From the NCBI GenBank assembly GCA_945869965.1, contig CAMBRC010000024.1:1-47338 (forward strand): a stretch of DNA of 47,338 nt. The letters run 5' to 3'. Below are positions 24,833-34,026 of this stretch, one piece after another. Made by a program: the position numbers and the translations under genes. The notes under the pieces are model-generated. The model worked only from the letters and a program-made list of their open reading frames with translations, ran no database searches and had not been told where the DNA came from. The stretch's first letter is position 1. Each line of letters starts with the position of its first letter. The DNA is from Asaia bogorensis. GTDB lineage: Bacteria > Pseudomonadota > Alphaproteobacteria > Acetobacterales > Acetobacteraceae.

Positions 24833-25726
24833 ATGCCCTTCGACGTCTTCCTCGTCGTCCTCGCCGCCGCCTTCCTGCATGCCGGCTGGAACACCCTGCT
24901 CAAGCTGCGCGCCCATGCCGGCCCCGCCATCGACCCGATGCTCAGCACCTTGCTGCTCGGCATCGCCGCCAGCCTCGTCGCCACCCTCGCCATGCCCGCC
25001 ACCGGCCTGCCCGCCCCGTCCTCCTGGCCCTATGCCGCCGCCTCGGCGATGATCCACATCGCGTACTACCTGCTCGTCGGCGCCGCCTACCGCGCCGCCG
25101 ACCTCTCCGCCGTCTACCCGATCACCCGCGGCACCGCCCCGATGGGCACCGCCCTGCTCGCCGCCCTCTTCCTCGGCGAACGCCTGTCGCTGCAATCCTG
25201 GACCGGCATCGCCTGCATCTGCGCCGGCGTCATCGGCCTGGCCACCATGTCCCTGCGCCGCGGCGGCCTCACCTGGACCGGCTTCGCCTTCGCCGCCGCC
25301 AACGCCGGCATCGTCATGCTCTACACCCTGGTCGACGGCCACGGCGCCCGCCTCTCCGGCAACCCCGCCGGCTACGCCATGCTGCTCGAAGCCCTCTGCG
25401 GGCCGATGCTGCTGCCCTGCCTGCTGCTGGTCCTGCGCGGCAACGGCCCGCGCAACCGCTCGCTCCCTGGGGCCTTGCTCGCCGCCCTCGGCGAGGGCCG
25501 CTGGTGGAAGGCCCTCCTCGGCGCCATCATGTCCGTCGCCGCCTACGCCGCCGCCCTCTGGGCCATGACCCGCGCCCCGATCGGCGCCGTCGCTGCCCTG
25601 CGCGAAGTCTCGGTCCTGATCGGCGTCTTCCTCGGCGCCCTGGTCCTGCGCGAGACCGTCGGCCTGCCGCGCTGGATCGCCGCCGCCGCGATCGTCGCCG
25701 GCGCCATGCTGGTCCGCCTCGGCTGA
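24833..25726 (+). CDS. DMT-superfamily transporter (EamA domains)
   Basis: This is a 297-residue integral inner-membrane protein with about ten hydrophobic helices in two EamA-type halves. The first half starts FLVVLAAAFLHAGWNTLLK and includes YPITRGTAPMGTALLAALFL followed by GERLS. The second half contains APIGAVAALREVSVLIGVFL and RETVGLPRWIAAAAIVAG. The position of these motifs at the ends of each half is characteristic of drug/metabolite exporters. The substrate is unknown. The AT-rich gap 24737-24832 before it carries the 10-bp palindrome ACGATATCGT and is the likely promoter region. The next gene lies tail to tail with it, only 1 base apart. Confidence 0.9.
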   Translation: MPFDVFLVVLAAAFLHAGWNTLLKLRAHAGPAIDPMLSTLLLGIAASLVATLAMPATGLPAPSSWPYAAASAMIHIAYYLLVGAAYRAADLSAVYPITRGTAPMGTALLAALFLGERLSLQSWTGIACICAGVIGLATMSLRRGGLTWTGFAFAAANAGIVMLYTLVDGHGARLSGNPAGYAMLLEALCGPMLLPCLLLVLRGNGPRNRSLPGALLAALGEGRWWKALLGAIMSVAAYAAALWAMTRAPIGAVAALREVSVLIGVFLGALVLRETVGLPRWIAAAAIVAGAMLVRLG

Positions 25727-25727
25727 C

Positions 25728-26446
25728 CTACCGGATCAACGCCTCCAGCGTGGCCGCCGGCACCGCATACGACTCCCGTTTCTTCGGATGCTCCGCCACC
25801 TGCACCCCGATCGCCCGCCAAATCCCGTCGCCGCCCAGTTGCAGCAACGGCGCCCCGCTGGTGCCAGCCCCGCCGGCGCAATCATGGACCAGCAAGCCGT
25901 GCCCGCCCTGGTCCGGGTGGTGCCACGCAGCCGGCAATCGGTATCCGCCCCCACCACCTCCGGCCGCTGCCGCGGGTAGCCTCCGACCGCCACCGCAGTT
26001 TTCGTCCCCACCCCCAATACCCACCCCGCGACCCATCCCGTCTCCGGCGCCGCCAACGGCAACGGCACCGCGGCCAGCGGCACCGCCAGCCGCAGCACGG
26101 CAACATCCAGCCCGGTCACCGCCGAACCCTGGCGCGGATCAAAGCCGGTAAGGAGGCCATGCTCCGCCACCACCCGATGCTCGGCCATGCGCCCCATGTG
26201 ATACCCCACCTGCACATGGATCGCACTGGCCGGCACCACCCCGCCGAGCCGCGCGCTGTACAGGCAATGCCCGGCGGTCAGCACCTGGGTGGGCGACACG
26301 ACGAACCCGCTGCACCGCGTCTCGCCGGCCACCATCACCCGCGCCAGCGACCGCCAGGGCGCCGCCGCCATATCCGCCACCGGCTTCAACTCCCCTGCGA
26401 CAGCTGGCGCGCCAGCCAAGACTGCCGCGGCGAGAAGGGCCCGCAT
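25728..26446 (-). pseudogene. Trypsin-like serine protease, broken by a frameshift
   Basis: The N-terminal part reads in one frame from ATG 26446. It has a signal peptide (MRALLAAAVLAGAPAVAG), the catalytic His 60 in VLTAGHC and the catalytic Asp 114 in TGLDVAVLRL, and runs to about VVGADTDCRL. The expected catalytic Ser motif appears only in the neighbouring frame: GLLVHDCAGGAGTSGAPLLQ, ending ATLEALIR with stop at 25728-25730. The switch is therefore a single-base-scale shift around 25905-25945. In the first frame the protein would end in an arginine-rich tail without the Ser. It may be a real pseudogene or a sequencing/assembly error. The ATG overlaps the stop of the binding-protein gene upstream. 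Confidence 0.75.
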
Positions 26447-28011
26447 CAAACCCGCCGCACCCCCCAGAACACATGCGTCGACGCCTTCACGAACCCGTCG
26501 AGATCGGTCCGATGCGCCGTCGGTTGACTCCATTGCCCCAGCGGGATGTACGGAACATCCTCGAACGCCGCCAATTGCATCTCCCGGCATATCTTCTGCT
26601 GCTCGGCCAAGCCCGGCGCCCGGAACCACGCCTCCCGCCCCGCCTCCAGCGCCGGAATATCCGGCCAGCCAAACCACGCCTTCGCCCCGTTCGCCCGCAA
26701 CTGCACGCTGGTCGGATCGGTCCCGCCGGTCCCGGTGATACGGGTATTGAACGCGTTCCACCCGCCCTCGCTGGACGGCTTGCTGACCGACCGCCGGGTC
26801 AGCAGCGTCCCCCAATCGGTCGACACCATCTGCACATTCAGCCCGATTTTCTTGAACAGGCTGTCGCACAGCGCCGCCATCGCATGCATCTGCGGCTGGT
26901 CGGACGGCGACATCAGCAGCACCGTCTCCCCGGCATAGCTGCTCTCCTTCACCAGCGCCCGCGCCTTCGCCAGGTCGCGCGGCCCGGTCAGCTTCTCCAT
27001 CCCGGCATCGGACGCAAACGGTGATCCCACAGTGAAATACCCCACCGGAATCTTCGCATAGCGCGCCTGCTCGCCCAGCACCGCGGCGATGAATTCCTTC
27101 TGGTCCACCACATGCAGCAACGCCTGCCGCAGCTTCTTGCTGTTGAACGGCGGTTGCATGTGGTTCATGAACAACCCGCCGATCAGCCCGAACGGATCGG
27201 CCTCGGCCAGCCGCACATTGGAATTGCGCCCCAGCATCGGCAACAGGTCGAACAGCGGCTGGTCCACCCAATCCACTTCGCCGTTCATCAACGCACTCGC
27301 CCCGGTGCCGGGATCGGGTTGGATCAGCCATTCCACCCGCTCGAAATTCACCACCTTGCCGCCCGCCGTGTTGCTCGGCGCCTCGCTGCGCGGCACATAG
27401 TGGTCATTGCGCGTATAGACCGAGCGAACCCCCGAGACCCATTCCGCCGTCTCGAAACGGAACGGCCCGCTGCCGACGAATTCCTTCACCGCCTGGTTCG
27501 CCGGCACCAGCGCCATGCGCTCGGGCATGACGTAGCAACCCTGCGCCAGCGCATACAGCATCTGCGGAAACGCCTCTTTCAGCCGGATGCGAAACCGCCG
27601 GTCGTCGACCGTACTGATCTCATCGGCAATCGCCAGCAGCCGCTGCCCATAGGTGTTGCGCTGCCCCCAGCGCTTGATCGACGCCACCACGTCGCGCGCC
27701 AGCACCGGAGCGCCATCATGAAACAGCAGCCCGTCGCGCAGGGCAAAGCTCCAGCTCAACCCATCGCCCGCCACCTCATGTCCCGCACACATCTGCGGAT
27801 GCGGTGTGAGGTTGATGTCGGTGCCATACGGCGTGTCCCACACCATCAGCGCATGGATGCCAACCACGATCGCCGTGGTCCAGATCGGGTCCGGCGACGA
27901 ATACGCCGCGGCGGGCACAAACTTCAGCACCTTGTCGCTGCCGCGCGCCAGCGCCGGCCGCGCCAGCCCGGCAGCAACGGGGGCAGCAAGAAGATGACGA
28001 CGGGTCAACAT
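26446..28011 (-). CDS. ABC transporter substrate-binding protein, family 5 (paralogue of 5930-7510)
   Basis: This is an exported peptide-type solute-binding protein of 521 residues. The N-terminus is a twin-arginine-type signal (MLTRRHLLAAPVAAGLA). The mature protein begins VLKFVPAAAYSSPDPIWTT, and ALRDGLLFHDGAPVLARDVV and VGSGPFRF match family blocks. A good AGGAG lies about 8 bases before ATG 28011. No permease or ATPase genes are near, so it is an orphan. It is recognisably a duplicate of the 5930-7510 product (same length, same FWGVRR ending). The stop overlaps the start of the broken protease gene. The ligand is unknown; related Acetobacteraceae genomes often carry many such orphans. Confidence 0.9.
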   Translation of the reverse strand: MLTRRHLLAAPVAAGLARPALARGSDKVLKFVPAAAYSSPDPIWTTAIVVGIHALMVWDTPYGTDINLTPHPQMCAGHEVAGDGLSWSFALRDGLLFHDGAPVLARDVVASIKRWGQRNTYGQRLLAIADEISTVDDRRFRIRLKEAFPQMLYALAQGCYVMPERMALVPANQAVKEFVGSGPFRFETAEWVSGVRSVYTRNDHYVPRSEAPSNTAGGKVVNFERVEWLIQPDPGTGASALMNGEVDWVDQPLFDLLPMLGRNSNVRLAEADPFGLIGGLFMNHMQPPFNSKKLRQALLHVVDQKEFIAAVLGEQARYAKIPVGYFTVGSPFASDAGMEKLTGPRDLAKARALVKESSYAGETVLLMSPSDQPQMHAMAALCDSLFKKIGLNVQMVSTDWGTLLTRRSVSKPSSEGGWNAFNTRITGTGGTDPTSVQLRANGAKAWFGWPDIPALEAGREAWFRAPGLAEQQKICREMQLAAFEDVPYIPLGQWSQPTAHRTDLDGFVKASTHVFWGVRRV

Positions 28012-28179
28012 GCGGCAAGTCTCCTGCGGCGGGATGAAGAAAACAGTCTGGTCCGGCGCCCGCACTGCGGCGGGTGTTCCGTGCACGCTAACGCTTTTTC
28101 GCCGCCGCTGACCAGTTTCCCGGCATTGGCGCGGCGAATGCGCTGTTGCATAATCGTTCCTCGCTGGCACAAGCATCCG

Positions 28180-28830
28180 ATGTCCGACGTCCCGCCTCCT
28201 CTCAGCGCACTTTACGTCGTCTTCCATACCCTGGTCGCGCTGGTTGGCTGGCTCGTGCTCGGCGGGCTGCTGGCAACGCCTGTCATGATGCTCGGCAACG
28301 CGGGCTGGCTCAGCGCCACAGCAGCGCTGGTGCTGACGATGGTGATCGGGCAGGCGATCACGCTGGTGCCGGTGCTGCGCCGGGGCGTGGCGCGGGCGGC
28401 GCTGCGCCCGCGGATGCGGCAACCGTGGCTGATCCCGTTGGCGCTGGCTGCGGTGATGTGTGTGAACTTTCTGGTGGTGCGGCGCCTCGGCCTGCCGGTC
28501 TCCGGCGCGGGGCCATCGGGTGCCGCGGTTGGTGCCGGGGACATGCCATGGGCGATCCTGGCCGCGCTGAGCGTCGCCGTGGCGGCGCCGGTGGTGGAGG
28601 AGCTGTTCTTTCGCGGCTGGCTCTGGCAGCGCCTTGCGTCCGTCTGGTCACCAACGTCCGTCGGCGTTGCGACCGGCGTTGCCTTTGCCCTGGCGCACGG
28701 TCAGTACGGCGCCTCGGTGCTGCCGCTCACCGTCGCATTGACGGTGCTGCGGCTGCGCGAAGGCGGGGTGCGTTCCACCATCGCATTGCATATGGCGATG
28801 AACACGCTGGTGGTGCTGACCATGGGTTAG
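28180..28830 (+). CDS. CPBP-family intramembrane metalloprotease (CAAX/Abi type)
   Basis: This is a polytopic inner-membrane protein of 216 residues of the CPBP family (related to Rce1 CAAX proteases). The three signature motifs are present in order: EELFFRGW (EExxxR), FALAHGQYG (FxxxH) and HMAMNTL (HxxxN), which build the glutamate-metal-type active site inside the membrane. The N-terminal half is four hydrophobic helices. Bacterial members vary in role (bacteriocin immunity, protein processing) and none is assigned here. ATG 28180 starts after an AT-richer leader. Its 3' end overlaps the convergent alcohol dehydrogenase gene by 4 bases. Confidence 0.9.
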   Translation: MSDVPPPLSALYVVFHTLVALVGWLVLGGLLATPVMMLGNAGWLSATAALVLTMVIGQAITLVPVLRRGVARAALRPRMRQPWLIPLALAAVMCVNFLVVRRLGLPVSGAGPSGAAVGAGDMPWAILAALSVAVAAPVVEELFFRGWLWQRLASVWSPTSVGVATGVAFALAHGQYGASVLPLTVALTVLRLREGGVRSTIALHMAMNTLVVLTMG

Positions 28831-29957
28831 CCGTTCGGCCGCATCACCTGCCGCAGTACGCTGCCCGAGGCCAGCCGGTCGAACCCGGCATTGATGTCGT
28901 CCAGCGCGATGGTGCCGGAGATCAGCTTCTGCACCGGCAACTTGCCGCGCTTGTACAGCGCGATGTAGGCCGGGATATCGCGCGTGGGCACGCAGCTGCC
29001 CATGTAGCTGCCCTTGATCGTCCGCTCGTCGCTGACCATCGCGGCATGTGGGTAGGAGATGAGCCGCGAGCCGCTCGGCAACCCGGCGCTGACCGTGGTG
29101 CCGCCGCGCGCGGTGATCGCATAGGCCAGCTCCATCGCCTCGCCGACGCCCGCCGTCTCCACGGCCCAGTCCACCCCGCCATCGGTGGCATCGCGGATCG
29201 CCGCCACCACATCGGCATTGCCGGCCAGGAAGGTGTCGGTCGCGCCCAGTTCAATCGCCAGCTTGAGTTTTTCCGGATTGGTATCCACCGCCACGATGCG
29301 CTCCGCTCCGGCGACCACCGCCCCCATCAGCGCATTCATCCCCACGCCGCCCAAGCCCACCACCGCCATCACCCCGCCGGGCTTCACCTCCGCCGTATTG
29401 AGCACCGCGCCCACCCCGGTCAGCACCGCGCAACCGAACAGCGAGGCCACGTCAAGCGGCACATCACGGTCGATCTTCACCGCCGAAGATCGCGCCGCGA
29501 CGACATACTGGGCGAACAGGCTGAGCCCGCTGTAATGCGCGATCGCCTCGCCGTTCAGCTTCAACCGCCGCCCGCCGGTGATCAGGCTGCCGTCGGCCCG
29601 CGCCTTGTTGTTCGTCGAGCACAGATTGACCCGCCCGCGCGAACAATACCGGCAATCGCCACAGGACGAGACAAACGCGGTGACGACATGATCGCCGACT
29701 TCCAGCCCGGTCACCCCCGCGCCCAGCCCGCGCACGATGCCCGCGCCCTCATGCCCCGGAATGGTCGGCAGCGAGCGCGGACGCAGCCCTTCGATGGTCG
29801 ACAGATCGGAATGGCACAGCCCGGCGCCAGCCACTTCGATCAGGATCTCGCCGGGGCCAGGCCCTTCGAGGTCAACCTCCTCGATGGTCATCGGGCGGCT
29901 ATCGGCATAGGGGCGGGGACGGCCCTGTTCCCACAGCACGGCGGCTTTCATTTTCAT
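28827..29957 (-). CDS. Zinc-dependent alcohol dehydrogenase (MDR, class III-like)
   Basis: This is an NAD(P)-dependent medium-chain dehydrogenase of 376 residues. Catalytic zinc ligands are Cys 48 (LCHSD), His 69 and Glu 70 (GHEGAGIV). The structural zinc is held by Cys 99, 102, 105 and 113 (CGDCRYCSRGRVNLC). The Rossmann motif is VVGLGGVGMNALMG. The arrangement resembles class III/aryl-alcohol-type enzymes, and a formaldehyde- or mycothiol-type role cannot be excluded. ATG 29957 has GAAGGAA about 10 bases upstream; MKMKAA offers a second Met two codons on. It is divergent from the SPFH gene, with about 80 bases between starts. Confidence 0.92.
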   Translation of the reverse strand: MKMKAAVLWEQGRPRPYADSRPMTIEEVDLEGPGPGEILIEVAGAGLCHSDLSTIEGLRPRSLPTIPGHEGAGIVRGLGAGVTGLEVGDHVVTAFVSSCGDCRYCSRGRVNLCSTNNKARADGSLITGGRRLKLNGEAIAHYSGLSLFAQYVVAARSSAVKIDRDVPLDVASLFGCAVLTGVGAVLNTAEVKPGGVMAVVGLGGVGMNALMGAVVAGAERIVAVDTNPEKLKLAIELGATDTFLAGNADVVAAIRDATDGGVDWAVETAGVGEAMELAYAITARGGTTVSAGLPSGSRLISYPHAAMVSDERTIKGSYMGSCVPTRDIPAYIALYKRGKLPVQKLISGTIALDDINAGFDRLASGSVLRQVMRPNG

Positions 29958-30039
29958 GGCGGTCGATTCCTTCGGCTTACGCGGCCGCCATGCTAGAGTC
30001 GTCCGGCAAGAAGCGCCAAGACGGCGCATGGAGGTCATG

Positions 30040-31041
30040 ATGGACGGCGCTTTCGGGCTGATCTGGATACTGGTGCTGGTGTTGGTGGTCGTCACTGTTT
30101 TCGCGGGGACCAAGACGGTGCCGCAGGGGCAGATCTGGACGGTGGAGCGGTTTGGCGCCTTCACCCGCGAGTTGCATCCCGGACTGAACTTCCTGATCCC
30201 CTATATGGACCGCGTCGGCCGCAAGCTGAATGTGCAGGAACAGGTGCTGGACATCCCCGAGCAGTCGGTGATCACCAAGGACAACGCCACGGTTGCCGTC
30301 GACGGGGTGATCTATTACCGGGTGATGGAAGCAGCGAAGGCGGCCTATCAGGTCACCGACCTGCAACAGGCGCTGTCCACCCTGGCGATGACCAATATCC
30401 GCGCGGTCATCGGCGAGCTGGAACTCGATGCCGCGCTGTCCTCGCGCGAGCGCATCAACACCCAGTTGCTGACAATCCTGGACGGCGCCACCGAGGCCTG
30501 GGGGGTAAAGGTCAGCCGGGTTGAAATCCGCCGCATCGAACCGCCGGAAAACCTGATCCGGGCGATGAACATGCAGATGACCGCCGAGCGTCAGCGCCGC
30601 GCCACCGTCGCCGCCGCCGAGGGCGACCGGCAAGCCGCGGTGATGCGGGCCGAGGGTGAGAAGCAAAGCCTGATCCTCGCCGCCGAAGGACGGCAACAGG
30701 CCGCCAACCGCGACGCCGAGGCGCGTGAAAGACTTGCGCTGGCCGAAGCGGAAGCTACCCGTGTGGTCGCCGCCGCGGCCGCCAATGGTGGCGAGGCCGC
30801 GCTGCGCTACTTCATCGCCGACCGCTATGTGACCGCGTTCGGCCGCGTGGTGGACAGCCCCGGCAGCCGGCTGGTGCTGGTGCCGATGGAGGCGACGGCC
30901 ATTGCCGGCGGCATCACGCAGGCGATGGAATTGCTGCGCGCGCCGACCCCGACGCCGCCAGCGCCGGCGCCCGCGTCATCGCCCTTTCCGCCGCCCCTGC
31001 CGATCGCCCATGCCGGCTCGGTGCCGAACGCGGGTGCTTGA
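30040..31041 (+). CDS. SPFH/band 7 membrane protein (stomatin/QmcA type)
   Basis: This is a 333-residue bitopic inner-membrane protein. A single N-terminal helix (IWILVLVLVVVTVFAG) is followed by the SPFH domain (VPQGQIWTVERFGAFTRELH, then LNFLIPYMDRVGRKLNVQEQ). Next comes a long charged coiled coil rich in Ala/Glu/Arg (residues 190-250) and a proline-rich tail. Such proteins form membrane microdomain scaffolds and modulate proteases. GGAGGT at 30030-30035 is best spaced for ATG 30040; 30037 and 30028 are less likely. It overlaps nothing but is closely followed by the NfeD gene, the classic partner pairing for bacterial stomatins. Confidence 0.93.
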   Translation: MDGAFGLIWILVLVLVVVTVFAGTKTVPQGQIWTVERFGAFTRELHPGLNFLIPYMDRVGRKLNVQEQVLDIPEQSVITKDNATVAVDGVIYYRVMEAAKAAYQVTDLQQALSTLAMTNIRAVIGELELDAALSSRERINTQLLTILDGATEAWGVKVSRVEIRRIEPPENLIRAMNMQMTAERQRRATVAAAEGDRQAAVMRAEGEKQSLILAAEGRQQAANRDAEARERLALAEAEATRVVAAAAANGGEAALRYFIADRYVTAFGRVVDSPGSRLVLVPMEATAIAGGITQAMELLRAPTPTPPAPAPASSPFPPPLPIAHAGSVPNAGA

Positions 31042-31070
31042 GAAGATGCCGAGCGCAGGAGCGTGAGATA

Positions 31071-31502
31071 ATGATGGATCTGCCGCAATCCGTGCTCTGG
31101 CTCGGCGCCGGGCTGGTGCTGATGTTGCTGGAGGTGGTGGCGCCAGGCGTGTTCCTGATGTGGCTCGGCCTCGCCGCGCTCGGGACCGGGCTGGTGGTGC
31201 AGGTGGTCGCGCCGGGCTTTGCGGTGCAGGTGGTGGTGTTCGCGGTGTTCGCCGCCATCTCGATCGCCGTCGGGCTGCGGGTGCGCACGCCGCGCCAGGC
31301 CGCGCAGCTCAATACGCCGGGGTCCGAGTTGCTTGGACGCGAGGCGGTGGCGCTGGAGTTCCATGGGCGTCACGGGCGGGTGCGGGTGGGCGATAGCGAC
31401 TGGAGCGCGCGGCTGGCCAGCGGGACCGAGACGCCCGCGCCCCAGGCGGTGCTGCGGGTGGTGGGGGTGGATGGCACCACGCTGGTGGTTGGCGCCGCTT
31501 GA
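31071..31502 (+). CDS. NfeD-like membrane protein
   Basis: This is a 143-residue short NfeD-family protein. Three hydrophobic segments (VLWLGAGLVLMLLEVVAPGV, FLMWLGLAALGTGLVVQVVA and VVVFAVFAAISIAVGLRV) are followed by a C-terminal OB-fold-like domain (LNTPGSELLGREAVALEF to GVDGTTLVVGAA). These proteins are encoded beside stomatins and act with them in membrane organisation. It starts at ATG 31071, with CAGGAG about 9 bases upstream, 29 bases after the SPFH stop. It lacks the serine-protease domain of long NfeD proteins. Confidence 0.9.
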   Translation: MMDLPQSVLWLGAGLVLMLLEVVAPGVFLMWLGLAALGTGLVVQVVAPGFAVQVVVFAVFAAISIAVGLRVRTPRQAAQLNTPGSELLGREAVALEFHGRHGRVRVGDSDWSARLASGTETPAPQAVLRVVGVDGTTLVVGAA

Positions 31503-31578
31503 CCGGCGTTGATGAAACGGCGTTCAGTTCCCGCCAACGATAACGCGCGCTGGCCAAAGGCCGGGGCAGGGGGGATTG

Positions 31579-33612
31579 ATGCGGCAAATGCGCTGGCTTG
31601 CGTCGGTGTTTATGGGTGTTTCGCTGCTGGCGATCGCACCCGACGTGCGCGCCCAGGCCACGCTGGGTCAATCCGGCCTGGTGGGCACGCCCGAGGGCAT
31701 CACCATCGTCACCGATCCCGCGAAGTGGCCGAAGGCCTTCCAGGAGGCGCCGGCGTTGGCCGCGCTGGTGAAGGAGGGCAAGCTGCCGGCGGTGAAAGAC
31801 CGGCTGCCGCAGGATCTGATGGTGATCCAGCCGGTGCGCGAGATCGGCAAGTATGGCGGGACCTGGCGGCGCGGCTTTACCGGGCCGGGCGATGATGAGA
31901 ACGGCAACCGGCTGAATGCGTCGGACCGGCCACTGCTGGTGGATCACACCGGCGCCACGCCGCTGCCGTCGCTGGCGAAGGGCTGGGAGCAGAGTGCGGA
32001 CGGGAAGAGCTTCACGTTGCACCTGCGCCGCGGGCTGCGCTGGAGCGACGGGGCGCCGATGACGGCCGGCGACTTCATGTTCTGGTTCGAGGAGATCTAC
32101 GGCAACAAGGACATCACGCCGACGCCGATCCCCGACATGACGCCGGCCGGCAAGCCCGGGCGGATGGTGAAGGTTGACGACTACACGGTGCGGTGGGAGT
32201 TCGACGTGCCGTTCTTCCTGTTCGAGGAACTGATGGCCGGCGACACGCTGATCGGCGGTGGGCAGGCGGTGCGGCAGTCCAATGGACGCAGCCATGGGGC
32301 GTATGCGCCGGCGCATTACCTGAAGCCGCTGCTGCCGAAATTTGCTGGCGGCGTAGAGGCGGCCAATGCGGCGGCGCGGGCCGCGGGGTTCGACAACTGG
32401 CTGTCGCGGCTGCACTTCATGAAGGACTGGACACGCAATCCCGCGGTGCCGGTGCTCGGGCCGTGGCGCACGGTGGAGCCGATCAACAAATCCACCTGGG
32501 TGATGGAGCGCAACCCGTTCTATTGGGCGGTGGATACCGCGGGCAACCAGCTGCCGTACATGGACCGGGTGATCATGACGCTGGCCGAGAACCTGGAGGT
32601 GCTGAACCTCAGGGCGATGGGCGGCGAGTATGATTTGCAGGAGCGGCATATCGATATCGGCAAGCTGCCGGTGCTGCTGGAGAACCAGGGGCGCGGCAAC
32701 TACAAGGTGCATCTGGACCTGGCGCTGAACGGTGCTGACGCAATCTATCACTTCAACCAGAGCTTCGATGGCGATGCCGAGATCGCCAAGTGGCTGCGCA
32801 ATGCGGATTTCCGCCGGGCGCTGTCGCTGGCGATCGATCGCAAGCAGTTGAACGAGACGTTCTGGCTCGGGGTGGCGACGCCTGGGTCGGCGGCGCCCGG
32901 GGAGTCGCTGCCGTATTTTCCGGGGGCGGGCTGGCGCGAGAAGTGGTCGACCCATGATGTGAAGATGGCCAATGAGATGCTGGACCGGATTGGCCTCGTG
33001 AAGAAGGACAGCCAGGGGTTTCGCGTTCGCACCGATAACGGCCAGAGACTGCGCATCCAGGTCCAGGCGGTGCAGGCCTTCCTGCCGTGGCCGAAGATCA
33101 GCGAGATGGTGGCGGACCAGTGGTCCAAGGTCGGCATCCAGGCCGATGTGAAGGACACCGAGCGCAACCTGGCGATGACGCGGACCAAGAACAACGAGCA
33201 CCACATCATGGTGTGGAACAATGGCGGCACCGAGCTGTTGTACCTGTTCCCGCGCCATGCCATCCCGGTGGACCCGACCGAGGCGTTCATGGGGCCGGCC
33301 CATGCGCTGTGGTTCGCCACCGGCGGCGCGCAGGGGGTGAAGCCCGAGGACGCCAATATCCTGAAGATCATGGAGCTGTTCAGTGCCGCGGCCGGGCAGA
33401 AATCCGATGAGCGGATCAAGACGGCGCAGGAAATCTGGAAGATCCTGATCGACCAGCAATTCGCCATCGGCACGGTGGGACAGTCCCCGGCGCTGATGGG
33501 GGTGCGGCTGGTGAGCAACAAGCTGGGTAACGTGCCGAGCCGGAACTGCATCGCCCAGCATTGCCGCACGCCGGGCGGAGCGCATCCGGAGACATGGTTT
33601 TATAAGAACTGA
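31579..33612 (+). CDS. Large ABC transporter substrate-binding protein, family 5
   Basis: This is a 677-residue exported binding protein, much longer than the two paralogues in this window. After a Sec-type signal (WLASVFMGVSLLAIAPDVRA) it begins LPQDLMVIQPVREIGKYGGT and shows the YGGTWRRG / LRRGLRWSDGAPMTAGDFMF blocks typical of the large family 5 proteins. These are often linked to oligopeptide, microcin or plant-derived ligand uptake. Many Trp/Tyr-rich segments probably build an open ligand cleft. TTG 31576 precedes ATG 31579, which follows GGGGGA and is preferred. No permease or ATPase is nearby. A hairpin terminator candidate follows. Confidence 0.9.
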   Translation: MRQMRWLASVFMGVSLLAIAPDVRAQATLGQSGLVGTPEGITIVTDPAKWPKAFQEAPALAALVKEGKLPAVKDRLPQDLMVIQPVREIGKYGGTWRRGFTGPGDDENGNRLNASDRPLLVDHTGATPLPSLAKGWEQSADGKSFTLHLRRGLRWSDGAPMTAGDFMFWFEEIYGNKDITPTPIPDMTPAGKPGRMVKVDDYTVRWEFDVPFFLFEELMAGDTLIGGGQAVRQSNGRSHGAYAPAHYLKPLLPKFAGGVEAANAAARAAGFDNWLSRLHFMKDWTRNPAVPVLGPWRTVEPINKSTWVMERNPFYWAVDTAGNQLPYMDRVIMTLAENLEVLNLRAMGGEYDLQERHIDIGKLPVLLENQGRGNYKVHLDLALNGADAIYHFNQSFDGDAEIAKWLRNADFRRALSLAIDRKQLNETFWLGVATPGSAAPGESLPYFPGAGWREKWSTHDVKMANEMLDRIGLVKKDSQGFRVRTDNGQRLRIQVQAVQAFLPWPKISEMVADQWSKVGIQADVKDTERNLAMTRTKNNEHHIMVWNNGGTELLYLFPRHAIPVDPTEAFMGPAHALWFATGGAQGVKPEDANILKIMELFSAAAGQKSDERIKTAQEIWKILIDQQFAIGTVGQSPALMGVRLVSNKLGNVPSRNCIAQHCRTPGGAHPETWFYKN

Positions 33613-33621
33613 CGGCGGCTT

Positions 33622-33662
33622 CGCCACATCGCCTCGTACGCGGGGCGGTGTGGCGGTGTTTT
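33622..33662 (+). terminator. Probable rho-independent terminator after the large binding protein
   Basis: There is a 12-bp stem with one wobble, CGCCACATCGCC (33622-33633) with GGCGGTGTGGCG (33644-33655). It is followed by TGTGTTTT-type sequence. It begins 9 bases after the stop codon. The T-run is short, so efficiency is uncertain. Confidence 0.7.
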
Positions 33663-33720
33663 GGGTGACGAAATCTTAAGCCGGTGGACGCTTGACCGCT
33701 TGTTGGCGAAAGGCCACGTC

Positions 33721-34026
33721 ATGGTCATGAAGATCATCTTGCAGCGCATGGTCAACGCCGGCGACGATGGCCGCACTATCGACATGACGCCGGACGGGCA
33801 GTTTCGCACGCCGCCGCCGACGCCGTGGGCGTCGCGGATTTTGCGCTATGCCATTGTCGTCGGTGTGCTGGCGGCCGGGTTGGCGATGGCGGCTTTTGCG
33901 TTGTGGTTTGCGCTGATGTTGATCCCGATCGTGATCGGGGCGGTGGTGGTTGCCTATGCCGCGTTCCGCTGGCGGTTGTGGAAGGCGCGGCGCGCCTATG
34001 CCGGTCGGCGTGATCTGACGCGCTAA
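33721..34026 (+). CDS. Small hypothetical membrane protein
   Basis: This is a 101-residue protein with a soluble N-terminus (MVMKIILQRMVNAGDDGRTI) and two adjoining hydrophobic stretches (ILRYAIVVGVLAAGLAMAAF and ALWFALMLIPIVIGAVVVAY). It ends in a very basic tail (FRWRLWKARRAYAGRRDLTR). No family is recognised. The layout fits a small two-helix inner-membrane protein with a cytoplasmic, Arg-rich C-terminus. ATG 33721 has a GAAAGG about 8 bases upstream. It stands alone, with a family A half-palindrome starting directly at its stop codon. Confidence 0.7.
   Translation: MVMKIILQRMVNAGDDGRTIDMTPDGQFRTPPPTPWASRILRYAIVVGVLAAGLAMAAFALWFALMLIPIVIGAVVVAYAAFRWRLWKARRAYAGRRDLTR

Noticed and set aside
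24568-26151. 527-codon plus-strand frame across the unknown gene and EamA transporter
   Set aside because: Arg/Pro-rich; the EamA transporter in another frame has clear membrane helices and motifs.
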